Assembly: GCA_028288405.1 (NCBI GenBank)
Contig: JAQBNS010000033.1
Location: 1 to 49,392, forward strand
DNA: 49,392 nucleotides
Direction: 5' to 3'
Source: Chitinophagaceae bacterium
GTDB taxonomy: Bacteria; Bacteroidota; Bacteroidia; Cytophagales; Cytophagaceae
The translations under genes and the position numbers were made by a program. Position 1 is the stretch's first letter; each line of letters starts with the position of its first letter. Below the pieces are notes generated by a model that saw only the letters and a list, made by a program, of their open reading frames with translations, had not been told where the DNA came from and did not search any database. Shown in pieces: positions 17,706 to 25,276 of this stretch.

Positions 17706-18482
17706 ATGCTGACCGCACAACACATCACGTATAAAGTAGGCAACAAAACATTGTTGGATGATGTGTCCGTACACTTCAAACCGGGTGAGTTCAACCTCAT
17801 CATCGGACCCAATGGCGCAGGTAAATCTACTTTGGTAAATATTCTGTCCCACCAACTGCAGCCTCAACAGGGACAGGTATTGTATAATAACGAAGACCTT
17901 ACAAATTTCTCCATTGCTTCTTTAGCCAAGATCAGAGCCGTACTTTCTCAAAATATAGAATTGGCCTTTCCCCTCAGCGTAACGGAAGTGGTGATGATGG
18001 GACGTTATCCTCATTTTACGTCTAAACCCTCTGCTCACGATGCTGAGATTGTACAAGAAGCCATGCATTTTTTCGATGTTGTTGCTTTGGCTGAAAGAAA
18101 TTTCATGACACTCAGTGGCGGAGAAAAACAACGGGTACACTTTGCTCGTGTAGCGGCCCAAATATGGGAATCAACAGATGCAGCATGCCGCTACCTGATA
18201 CTCGATGAACCCTTGACATTTTTAGATGTGCATTACCAGTTTGATTTCATGCACAAAATGAAAGACTTACTAAAAACTCAGAACCTCGTAGTGATCGGTG
18301 TCGTACACGATTTAAACCTTGCTGCAAAATTTGCTGATCAGATTATTTTATTGCATCAAGGAAAATTATTAGCACAAGGCGACCGAAAAAAAGTACTTAC
18401 CAAAGAAAATATAAAAACAGCCTATCGTCTGGAACCTTTTATCCACGAGGATAAAGGGGCAATGTATTTGTTTTTTGAATAA
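17706..18482 (+). CDS. hmuV: Haem ABC transporter ATP-binding protein
   Basis: The 258-residue ATPase carries Walker A GPNGAGKS (34-41), the Q-loop (VLSQNIELAFPLSVTEVVMMGR), the signature LSGGEKQR (136-143), Walker B LILDEP (164-169) and the H-loop VVHDLNLAAKFADQ. The combination FPLSVTEVVMMGRYPH is typical of HmuV. It should power haem import through the hmuU permease. It ends the operon; a composite repeat begins 8 bases after its stop. Confidence 0.92.
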   Translation: MLTAQHITYKVGNKTLLDDVSVHFKPGEFNLIIGPNGAGKSTLVNILSHQLQPQQGQVLYNNEDLTNFSIASLAKIRAVLSQNIELAFPLSVTEVVMMGRYPHFTSKPSAHDAEIVQEAMHFFDVVALAERNFMTLSGGEKQRVHFARVAAQIWESTDAACRYLILDEPLTFLDVHYQFDFMHKMKDLLKTQNLVVIGVVHDLNLAAKFADQIILLHQGKLLAQGDRKKVLTKENIKTAYRLEPFIHEDKGAMYLFFE

Positions 18483-18490
18483 GATAAAAT

Positions 18491-18792
18491 AGTTGTAAGT
18501 GGTAAGTGGTAAGTACCAATACAAATAGTCCCCGCAGGGTCCTCTGCGAGAGACCCTGCGGGGACTAAGAGGTAAATGACAACTAAGTGATACTTATCTG
18601 AGCTATCCCTGGAGTAGTGCTAAATTTTATGAACTAAATGATCTCACTTTTAGTTTTTTAACACATTATATGGATCTTACTTAATAAGCGCGGTTCTTGT
18701 TATACCATCACGCAGGGTCCTCTGCGAGAGACCCTGCGGGGACTAACAATACAAATAATATTGTACTTACTTACTACTTATCACTTACAACT
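18491..18792. repeat. Composite inverted element with heptamer arms and two GTCCCCGCAGGG palindromes
   Basis: The left arm at 18491-18515 holds about three TAAGTGG units. The right arm at 18764-18792 is its degenerate inverse (ACTTAC/CACTTAT units). Just inside each arm is CAATACAAATA. Further in are two palindromes: 18528-18565 (full, 14-bp stem from GTCCCCGCAGGGTC) and 18711-18743 (missing the first five bases). Between them is AT-rich sequence with no gene. The whole unit fills the gap between hmuV and the DinB gene. Confidence 0.85.
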
Positions 18793-18851
18793 CAATAAAA
18801 TAACTTTTCAACACCGGGAACAAAACCATCTATTCCATTGTCTAGCTTACT

Positions 18852-19334
18852 ATGAACCCACAAGAAATCACCGTAAAAATGGCACTCCAGTCCTGGGACA
18901 CTCAAGTCAGCAGAGCCGCGAAAGTATTTGATAGTTTGAACGACGAACAACTCTGGCAGGAAATTGCTCCCGGCAGAAACCGCGGGGTCTACTTACTAGG
19001 ACATTTGATTGTTGTCAACGATGGCTTATTTAAATTTTTCGGATTAGGCGATCGCCTGCATGCCGATTGGGACGATGCCTTCTTACGCAATCCCGATAAA
19101 GCCGGATTAGATTTTCCTTCTACACCTGTCTTAAGACAAGCCTGGATAGACGTGCACGCTAAACTAGCCGAGCAATTTAAAAGCATCTCAGCAGACTCCT
19201 GGTTTCAACGTCATCAATCCATGACCGATGAAGATTTCACCAAAGATCCTGCGCGCAATAAACTGAGTGTATTGTTGAATAGAACAGCGCATATCGCTTA
19301 CCATTTGGGGCAGGTGGCACTTATAAAAAAATAA
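18852..19334 (+). CDS. DinB-family protein
   Basis: The 160-residue protein has the DinB four-helix pattern: MALQSWDTQVSRAAKVFDSLNDEQLWQEI, GVYLLGHLIVVNDGLFKFFGLG and the C-terminal HIAYHLGQVALIKK. The three metal-ligand histidines of the fold appear to be His in LLGHLIV and His residues in the final AYHLGQ helix. DinB-like proteins are often metal-dependent transferases for low-molecular-weight thiols such as bacillithiol, but the substrate is not known here. It stands alone and converges with the ABC-F gene; a heptamer stem-loop lies between. Confidence 0.88.
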   Translation: MNPQEITVKMALQSWDTQVSRAAKVFDSLNDEQLWQEIAPGRNRGVYLLGHLIVVNDGLFKFFGLGDRLHADWDDAFLRNPDKAGLDFPSTPVLRQAWIDVHAKLAEQFKSISADSWFQRHQSMTDEDFTKDPARNKLSVLLNRTAHIAYHLGQVALIKK

Positions 19335-19454
19335 TTAGTTGTTAGTTGTTAGTTGTTAGTTGTTAGTTGTTAGTTGTTAGTTGTTAGTTTAAAAATATAT
19401 TTATTAAATAACACAGGTTTGTTTATCCGAACTAACAACTAATAACTAACAACT
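19335..19454. repeat. Facing heptamer arrays forming a stem-loop between convergent genes
   Basis: Eight TTAGTTG units (the last imperfect) occupy 19335-19390, starting immediately after the DinB stop. The inverse array AACTAAC-AACTAAT-AACTAAC-AACT is at 19430-19454, five bases before the ABC-F stop. The two arms can pair over about 24 bases around a 39-base AT-rich loop, and could end transcripts from both sides. Confidence 0.95.
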
Positions 19455-19459
19455 TTATT

Positions 19460-21100
19460 CTATTTCCCCTTACGCTCAATTTCACGTAAGTTTTCCATCT
19501 TCTTATTTTTCAAAAATCCGTTGATGTCGTACAGATGTTCTTTGATGCGTTTGTTTCCGAACTCGTATACTTTCGTTGCCAAACCGTCTAGGAAATCTCT
19601 GTCGTGAGAAACGAGGATCAATGTGCCATCGAAGGCTTGCAGCGCTTCTTTCAGGATGTCCTTCGTTTTAATGTCCAGGTGATTGGTCGGTTCATCGAGA
19701 ATCAATAAGTTGACCGGCTCCAGCAACAATTTGATCATCGCCAAACGTGTTTTCTCTCCTCCTGAAAGTACCTTCACTTTCCTACCGGAGATCTCTCCGC
19801 CAAACATGAATGCTCCTAAAATATCTCTAATCTTCGTACGTACATCTCCTACTGCAATGTGATCGATGGTATCAAACACCGTCAACTCACCGTCCAGCAT
19901 GGCCGCCTGGTCTTGAGAGAAATAACCGATCATGGCATTGTGCCCCAACTGCACTTTGCCTTCGTAGTCAATTTCACTCATGATGGCTTTTACCAAGGTT
20001 GATTTACCTTCTCCGTTTTTGCCAACTAACGCAATCTTCTCTCCTCTTTCAATCGTTACTGAAGCATTGGCAAATACTACATGGTCACCATATTTTTTTG
20101 TTAAATCTTCGATGATCACCGGATAATTTCCTGAACGAGGTGCCGGAGGAAATTTCAAATTCAACGAAGAGGTATCCACTTCATCGACTTCCAATATTTC
20201 CAGTTTCTCCAACATCTTCACGCGCGACTGCACTTGCAGGGTTTTAGAATAGGTTCCTTTGAAACGCTCGATGAACTCCATGTTATCGGCAATCATACGT
20301 TGTTGTTCTTCTACCGCTTTTTGTTGGTGTTCACGACGCTCCTTACGCAACTGCAGGTATTGTGTATAGTTGACTTTGTAATCGAAGATACGTCCCATCG
20401 TGACTTCAATGGTACGATTGGTAATGGCATCGACAAAAGCTCTGTCGTGGGAAATCACCATCACCGCTTTGGCACTGTTCAACAAAAAATCTTCCAGCCA
20501 CTGGATCGATTCAATGTCCAGGTGATTGGTGGGTTCATCGAGCAAAATCAAATCGGGATCTTGCAATAAAATCTTTGCCAATTCAATACGCATTCTCCAT
20601 CCGCCGCTGAACTCGCTGGTATTGCGTTTGAAATCTTCTCTGACAAAACCCAAACCGAACAAAGCTTTTTCAATCTTATCGTCAAAATTAATTTCTTCGA
20701 TGGAATAATATTTTTCTCCCAACTCAGAAACCTTCTCGATCAGTTTCATATAATCATCCGATTCATAATCTGTTCGTGTTTCCAATTCGTGATTGAGTTT
20801 TTCCATCTCCGCTTTCATGCCCAATACTTTGGCAAATGCTTTGGACGTTTCTTCGAATACCGTACACTTATCAGCCGTTAACAAATGCTGGGGCAGGTAA
20901 GCAATGATCGCATCCGCCGGTGCGGATATTTTACCTGTGGTTGGTTTTTCTGCTCCTGCAATGATCTTCAGCAAAGTAGATTTACCCGCACCATTCTTAC
21001 CCATCAGGGCGATCCTGTCTTTTTCATTGATGTTGAATGAAATATCACTGAAAAGCGTAGCGCCACTGAATGCTTTCCCTATACCGTCTACTGAAATCAT
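19460..21100 (-). CDS. ABC-F family ATPase (translation factor type)
   Basis: From the ATG at 21100 the protein has 546 residues; a longer frame to 21127 adds nine residues ahead of the conserved MISVDGIGKAFSG. Two nucleotide-binding domains lie in tandem with no membrane segment: Walker A GKNGAGKST and GKNGEGKST, signatures SGGWRMRIELAK and LSGGEKTRLAM, and Walker B LLDEPTNHLDIE and ILDEPTNHLDIK. A charged inter-domain linker (about 235-310, EERREHQQKAVEEQQ region) matches the ABC-F P-site tRNA-interaction motif. Members act on the ribosome, resolving stalls or giving antibiotic resistance. Closest subgroup is the YdiF/YbiT-like group; I cannot assign a specific one. Confidence 0.93.
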   Translation of the reverse strand: MISVDGIGKAFSGATLFSDISFNINEKDRIALMGKNGAGKSTLLKIIAGAEKPTTGKISAPADAIIAYLPQHLLTADKCTVFEETSKAFAKVLGMKAEMEKLNHELETRTDYESDDYMKLIEKVSELGEKYYSIEEINFDDKIEKALFGLGFVREDFKRNTSEFSGGWRMRIELAKILLQDPDLILLDEPTNHLDIESIQWLEDFLLNSAKAVMVISHDRAFVDAITNRTIEVTMGRIFDYKVNYTQYLQLRKERREHQQKAVEEQQRMIADNMEFIERFKGTYSKTLQVQSRVKMLEKLEILEVDEVDTSSLNLKFPPAPRSGNYPVIIEDLTKKYGDHVVFANASVTIERGEKIALVGKNGEGKSTLVKAIMSEIDYEGKVQLGHNAMIGYFSQDQAAMLDGELTVFDTIDHIAVGDVRTKIRDILGAFMFGGEISGRKVKVLSGGEKTRLAMIKLLLEPVNLLILDEPTNHLDIKTKDILKEALQAFDGTLILVSHDRDFLDGLATKVYEFGNKRIKEHLYDINGFLKNKKMENLREIERKGK

Positions 21101-21258
21101 AAATTGAAGGAGATTGTTGAAACTCAACTACAAAACTTGTACAAGCGGAGTTAAAAAACAAGTGATTAGTGAAATATAGTATGGAAGGAAGGTGATTAAA
21201 ATAATCATACTTTATTGAGTTTGAAAGAGGTAGGGAAATAAGAGGGAGAGAATAGTTC
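21101..21258. other. Upstream region of the ABC-F gene
   Basis: These bases lie ahead of the minus-strand ABC-F start. A TATATTTC sequence (minus strand, near 21175) resembles a Bacteroidota -7 box, without a clear -33 box. No gene seen. Confidence 0.3.
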
Positions 21259-21358
21259 AGTCCCCGCAGGGTCTCCTGAAAGGGACCCTGCGTTCTTGAA
21301 AGCGATGAGCATTCGAGAATCGCGCAGGGTCCTCTGCGAGAGACCCTGCGAGGACTAA
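21259..21358. repeat. GTCCCCGCAGGG palindrome pair, 100-bp REPIN-like copy 1
   Basis: A degenerate palindrome (AGTCCCCGCAGGGTC... with CTGAAAGGGACCCTGCG) is joined by GTTCTTGAAAGCGATGAGCA to a full palindrome CGCAGGGTCCTCTGCGAGAGACCCTGCG that ends AGGACTAA (written here as half-sites CGCAGGGTC and GACCCTGCG). A near-identical direct copy lies at 21670-21769. Confidence 0.9.
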
Positions 21359-21372
21359 ACCGCACAAATCAC

Positions 21373-21574
21373 TGCGCTTCGGGCTTTCCACTCGATCCCT
21401 AACGCAAAATAAATGTTAGATTAATTAACCTTCGAACCGCATTAGGGATTGAGCCATTGTCTGAGCTCTTTTTCTTTGGATTTTTTAGGATAGATTGAAA
21501 ATCGAAGATTGATTCCAAAGAAAAAAGCGAGTGGCGAAAGCCCGGCCCGACGAAGGAGGGAAATGCCCAAATTG
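21373..21574. repeat. GGATTGAGTGGAAAGCCCGG-type inverted element with an internal hairpin insertion
   Basis: The minus-strand copy at 21373-21404 reads GCGTTAGGGATCGAGTGG then AAAGCCCGAAGCG. The plus-strand copy starts at 21438 (GCATTAGGGATTGAG) but its AGTGG-AAAGCCCGG continuation appears only at 21529-21546. The interruption carries a hairpin (CTCTTTTTCTTTGGA at 21466-21480 with TCCAAAGAAAAAAG at 21514-21527). A related copy is at 23200-23290. Confidence 0.7.
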
Positions 21575-21669
21575 AAGACAGTCATTGATCGCTACAAACT
21601 ACTAAACTATCATATACCTATCCTAGCAAAATATAATCTAGTATGCATATAATTGCCTTTCCGCTCTTC

Positions 21670-21769
21670 AGTCCCCGCAGTGTCTCCTGAAAGGGACCCT
21701 GCGTTCTTGAAAGCGATGAGCATTCGAGAATCGCGCAGGGTCCTCTGCGAGAGACCCTGCGAGGACTAA
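21670..21769. repeat. GTCCCCGCAGGG palindrome pair, 100-bp REPIN-like copy 2
   Basis: It is almost identical to 21259-21358, differing by about one base in the first palindrome (CAGTGTC for CAGGGTC). It is flanked by near-identical sequence: GTATGCATATAATTGCCTTT at 21641-21660 and GTATACATATAATTGCCTTT at about 21770-21788. This may be a duplicated target. Confidence 0.9.
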
Positions 21770-21873
21770 GTATACATATAATTGCCTTTCTACCCTTCTT
21801 CATTTAAATAAATAATGTTACCTTTTGACACCATTTCCGCATTAAAACGACACATCACCCTTTCTAGTTGACC

Positions 21874-23184
21874 ATGGACGACCACTCCTTAGAAACCCTC
21901 AAAGAAGCCCTTAAACATTCGCCCAATAATATTCCCCTTAAATTATTGCTGGCCGAATCGCTCTATAATTTGCATCGCATCGACGAAGCCGAAAAAGAAT
22001 ACCTGGAAGTGTTGGCATTGGAAGACAACGTCAAAGCGAAAATAGGTTTGGCAAAAGTCTATTTCAAAAAAGAAAATTACTCTACGTGTAATGTCATTCT
22101 GGAAGACCTGATCAAAAGGACGCCCGACAACATGGAGATCCTGGTATTGCATGCCAAGGCCTTGCTGCGGGAGAACCTGACAGCAGAAGCGATCAACGTA
22201 TACCAACAAGTGCTTCGCCTGAATCCATCCTTCAAAGAAGACGAACTGGATGCACGCTTGCGCAGCACTTCACAAGGGCCTTCAAACGATCCGGAAGCGT
22301 ACGAAGAGAACAATGCTTTTTTAGAAAAACCCTCCGTTAACTTCGGTGATGTGGGCGGTATGCAAACCGTTAAAAAAGAAATTGAATTAAAAATTATCCA
22401 TCCGCTCAATCATCCGGAACTGTATAAAGCCTACGGTAAAAAAACAGGCGGAGGTATTTTATTGTACGGACCTCCGGGTTGTGGAAAGACACACATCGCC
22501 AGAGCGACCGCGGGACAAGTCAATGCACGTTTCATCAGTGTCAGCCTCAACGACATCCTGGACATGTGGGTAGGCAACAGTGAAAAGAACCTGCACGAAG
22601 TATTTCAAACCGCCAGAGCCAATACACCTTGTGTCTTATTCTTTGATGAGATCGACGCCTTAGGTGCCAGCAGAAGTGATATGAAGCAATCCAGTGGCAG
22701 GCATTTGATCAATCAGTTTCTGCAGGAACTGGATGGTATAGACAACAACAACGATGGCGTTTTGATTTTAGGTGCGACCAACACACCCTGGCATCTTGAC
22801 GCAGCCTTCAGACGTCCGGGAAGATTTGACCGCATCATCTTTGTTCCCCCTCCGGATGCCGAAGCGCGCGAAGCCATTTTCAAATTAAAACTAAAAAACA
22901 AACCCCTCGACGGTGTGGATTATGTAGCCCTTGGTAAACAGACCAATGATTACTCCGGTGCAGACATCGAAGCCATCGTAGACATCACCATCGAACAGAA
23001 ATTGGAAGAATCGTTTCACGACGGTGTGCCGAAACCCATTAAAACCAAAGACCTCCTGCAGGCCTGCACCAAACACAAAGCCAGCACCAAGGAATGGTTT
23101 TCTGCGGCGAAGAATTTTGCACTGTATGCGAATGATTCGGGGTTGTATGATGATATACTTTCTTTCTTAAAAATAAAGAAGTAA
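21874..23184 (+). CDS. TPR-AAA+ ATPase
   Basis: From the ATG at 21874 (a TTG at 21868 is less likely) the protein has 436 residues. The first ~130 form TPR-like helical repeats (LAESLYNLHRIDEAEKEYLEVLALE, LHAKALLRENLTAEAINVYQQVLRLNP, shortened here as family pattern A-E-Y). The AAA+ domain follows: VNFGDVGGM, Walker A GPPGCGKT (199-206), Walker B LFFDEID (Asp258-Glu259), the SRH with GATNTPW, and arginine fingers RRPGRFDR (313-320). This FtsH/Vps4/p97-type module lacks protease and membrane parts. It probably remodels or unfolds a TPR-bound partner; the target is unknown. The next gene is also a TPR protein. Confidence 0.92.
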   Translation: MDDHSLETLKEALKHSPNNIPLKLLLAESLYNLHRIDEAEKEYLEVLALEDNVKAKIGLAKVYFKKENYSTCNVILEDLIKRTPDNMEILVLHAKALLRENLTAEAINVYQQVLRLNPSFKEDELDARLRSTSQGPSNDPEAYEENNAFLEKPSVNFGDVGGMQTVKKEIELKIIHPLNHPELYKAYGKKTGGGILLYGPPGCGKTHIARATAGQVNARFISVSLNDILDMWVGNSEKNLHEVFQTARANTPCVLFFDEIDALGASRSDMKQSSGRHLINQFLQELDGIDNNNDGVLILGATNTPWHLDAAFRRPGRFDRIIFVPPPDAEAREAIFKLKLKNKPLDGVDYVALGKQTNDYSGADIEAIVDITIEQKLEESFHDGVPKPIKTKDLLQACTKHKASTKEWFSAAKNFALYANDSGLYDDILSFLKIKK

Positions 23185-23199
23185 TCCTCTCAAAGGTAT

Positions 23200-23290
23200 G
23201 CGTGAGGGATTGAAGCGAAAAGCCCGGAACGCAGCGGAGCGGAGTGAGGACTTGGAGCGGAAAGCCCGGCCCGCAGGGACACGCCCAAAC
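23200..23290 (+). repeat. GGATTGAAGCGGAAAGCCCGG-type element
   Basis: GCGTGAGGGATTGAAGCGAA is followed by AAGCCCGGAACGCAG, then a second GGAGCGGAAAGCCCGGCCCG and a CAGGGACACGCCC end. It resembles the interrupted element at 21373-21574 and fills the gap after the AAA+ gene. Confidence 0.7.
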
Positions 23291-23368
23291 TACATAAAGT
23301 TATTATAGTATTAAACCTCTAATAGCACAACCTTTTTTACATATTAAAATATAATACCAATACATACT

Positions 23369-24622
23369 ATGCCAGACCAACTCATTCAACGCGCAGAACT
23401 CCTTATTCAACAACATAAATTTCAGGAAGCTGAAAAAGTGCTGGCTGATTTATTGTCTCAATACCCGACAGACATTCGTGTATTGGCACTGATGGCTGAA
23501 GTACAATTGCAGCAAGACAAAACGGATGAAGCGGAAACACTGATCAATAGTGCGATCGGATTGAGTCCGGATATTGGTTACCTCTATTACTTAAAATCCC
23601 GCGTGGCCATCAATCGTAAAAAATACGACGACGCGGAAAAAGATTTAAAAGAAGCGATCTCAATTGAACCGACGGATGCAGATTTTTATGCCTTACTGGC
23701 TTCCATCAAGCTCATGCGGAAAAATTACGATGCCGCGCTCGAAACGGCCAATACGGCCTTAGAACACGATCCCGAAAACATCTCCGCATTGAATACCCGG
23801 AGTACCGCTTTGCTCAAATTGGATCGTCACGAAGAATCTCATCAAACCATAGAAGGAGCCCTGCGCGAAGATCCTAATAATGCGCATACACATGCCAACT
23901 ACGGATGGAACTTGTTAGAAAGAGGAGATCATACCAAAGCGTTGAAACATTTTTCAGAAGCCTTGAAAAATGATCCGAATTCAGAATACGCCCAGATCGG
24001 TATGGCTGAAGCCCTTAAAGCACGGTACATCGCGTACCGTTGGTTCCTGAAATATTCTTTTTGGATCAGCAACCTGACAGCCAAATACCAATGGGTTGTA
24101 TTCATAGGATTTATTGTAGGATTTAGACTGTTGCGGGTTTTAGCTAGCAACAGTCCTTCTTTATCGCCTTACCTTACGCCACTCATCATCGTCATTGCTT
24201 TCGTTGCTTTCTCTACCTGGGTCATTACACCCATCAGCAATTTATTTCTGCGCTTCAACAAATACGGCAAGCATTTGCTTTCACCGAAAGAAATACTCAG
24301 CTCCAACCTGGTAGGTATTTCAGCGTTTGTTTTTATAGCAGGCGTATTGACTTATTTCATTACACAAAACGTTCAGTGGTTAGCCCCGGCCGCTTTGGGA
24401 TTTAGCATGATGCTTCCGCTTGGTGTTGTGTTCGATGAAACAAAATACAAATATGCCTTACCTGCTTATACCTTAGCCCTGGGCCTGATCGGTACGCTAG
24501 CTGTATACAGAGCCATGACCGGTCCGGAATTATTCAGTAATGCTTCTTTGATTTATGTTCTGGGTATTACCGCTTTCCAATGGGTCTATAATTATATGAT
24601 GATCAAGGAAAGCAATAGATAA
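23369..24622 (+). CDS. TPR repeat membrane protein
   Basis: The first ~215 residues are six or so TPR units with the usual A/L/Y/P spacing (for example FQEAEKVLADLLSQYP, YDDAEKDLKEAISIEP, HTKALKHFSEALKNDP). The second half has about six membrane helices, beginning near WVVFIGFIVGFRLL and ending FQWVYNYMMI. The TPR region is probably cytosolic with the helices anchoring it. No signal peptide is present. It lies on the same strand as the TPR-AAA+ ATPase, separated by a repeat element, so the two may work on the same membrane-associated complex. Function is not established. Confidence 0.85.
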   Translation: MPDQLIQRAELLIQQHKFQEAEKVLADLLSQYPTDIRVLALMAEVQLQQDKTDEAETLINSAIGLSPDIGYLYYLKSRVAINRKKYDDAEKDLKEAISIEPTDADFYALLASIKLMRKNYDAALETANTALEHDPENISALNTRSTALLKLDRHEESHQTIEGALREDPNNAHTHANYGWNLLERGDHTKALKHFSEALKNDPNSEYAQIGMAEALKARYIAYRWFLKYSFWISNLTAKYQWVVFIGFIVGFRLLRVLASNSPSLSPYLTPLIIVIAFVAFSTWVITPISNLFLRFNKYGKHLLSPKEILSSNLVGISAFVFIAGVLTYFITQNVQWLAPAALGFSMMLPLGVVFDETKYKYALPAYTLALGLIGTLAVYRAMTGPELFSNASLIYVLGITAFQWVYNYMMIKESNR

Positions 24623-24624
24623 TT

Positions 24625-24680
24625 GAGCAAGGAGGCACGAGCAAGAAGAAATCGTACCTCGTTCCTCCTTGCTCGTACCT
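24625..24680. repeat. Heptamer-phased stem-loop AGCAAGG/AGGNACG
   Basis: Left units AGCAAGG-AGGCACG-AGCAAGA occupy 24626-24646; right units CGTACCT-CGTTCCT-CCTTGCT-CGTACCT occupy 24653-24680. A 17-bp stem with one mismatch joins 24625-24641 to 24658-24674 around a 16-base loop. It begins two bases after the TPR gene's stop and ends nine bases before the next start. Confidence 0.9.
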
Positions 24681-24689
24681 TCACTCACT

Positions 24690-25067
24690 ATGTCGCCTAC
24701 CCTACCCAAAGATATCGCCGCATTTCTCAAAAGCAAGCCTCCTTTGTCTGTAGAATTATTTCTGCTGTTTTATAACTATTATGTATCCATAGGAGCAGAC
24801 TACATAGAAACCACCAAGACCACTGTGGCCTTTGGTAAAAAAAGGTATTGCTACATTTATCAATTCAGCAAACCCTTTATCAGCGGGGTATTGCGCTTAA
24901 ATGAATTGCACGAAGATCCGGACTTGTTTTTTAAAACAGGCAAAGTAAGCAGCACTACTTACGTGCATCATTTTCGCTTGTATGAACAATCGGATTTGAA
25001 TGCAGCGTTGAAGAAATATATGAAACTGGCATTGAACGGAGACTATGATAACCAAATTCTTACTTAG
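24690..25067 (+). CDS. DUF5655-like small protein
   Basis: From the ATG at 24690 the protein has 125 residues (a TTG at 24669 would add seven encoded by repeat DNA). The pattern FGKKRYCYIYQFSKPFISGVLRL, a D-P-D-L-F-F-KTGKVSS segment and YVHHFRLYEQSDLNAALKKYMKLA fits the DUF5655 domain, whose members are small soluble proteins of unknown role. No membrane segment or signal is present. Its last 23 bases overlap a short membrane-protein gene in another frame, suggesting coupled translation. Confidence 0.75.
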   Translation: MSPTLPKDIAAFLKSKPPLSVELFLLFYNYYVSIGADYIETTKTTVAFGKKRYCYIYQFSKPFISGVLRLNELHEDPDLFFKTGKVSSTTYVHHFRLYEQSDLNAALKKYMKLALNGDYDNQILT

Positions 25068-25206
25068 AATACTGATTGCCGGCTCAGTTTTACTGATCGC
25101 TAGTTTTGTACTGACCTTATTAAAATGGCAACACGCCGGTGAACTTTTTATCATCGGATGTGTCATTATTATTATTGCAACTGTTCTTTTTAAAAGCATT
25201 GAATAA
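25045..25206 (+). CDS. 53-residue two-helix membrane protein
   Basis: ATG at 25045, TAA at 25204-25206. The protein starts MITKFLLRILIAGSVLLIAS, has a central LLKWQHAGELF and a second helix (IIGCVIIIIATVLF), ending KSIE. The K-W-Q-H-x-G segment between two helices recalls the GldL-type small membrane motif seen in Bacteroidota, but that is only a resemblance. It overlaps the upstream DUF5655-like gene by 23 bases in a different frame. A T-rich run follows the stop. It is too short for many ORF callers. Confidence rests on its two clean membrane helices and its overlap, a common arrangement for coupled genes. Confidence 0.6.
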   Translation: MITKFLLRILIAGSVLLIASFVLTLLKWQHAGELFIIGCVIIIIATVLFKSIE

Positions 25207-25276
25207 TTTTTTTGATTCTTACAGATAACGATTCCCGTACTATTCCTTAAGTCGGATAAATTGATTATCTTCCTAT

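Noticed and set aside
21045..21365. Minus-strand frames at 21045-21365 and 21618-21803 sharing a peptide
   Set aside because: The shared peptide is the translation of the 100-bp palindrome repeat and not a protein family.
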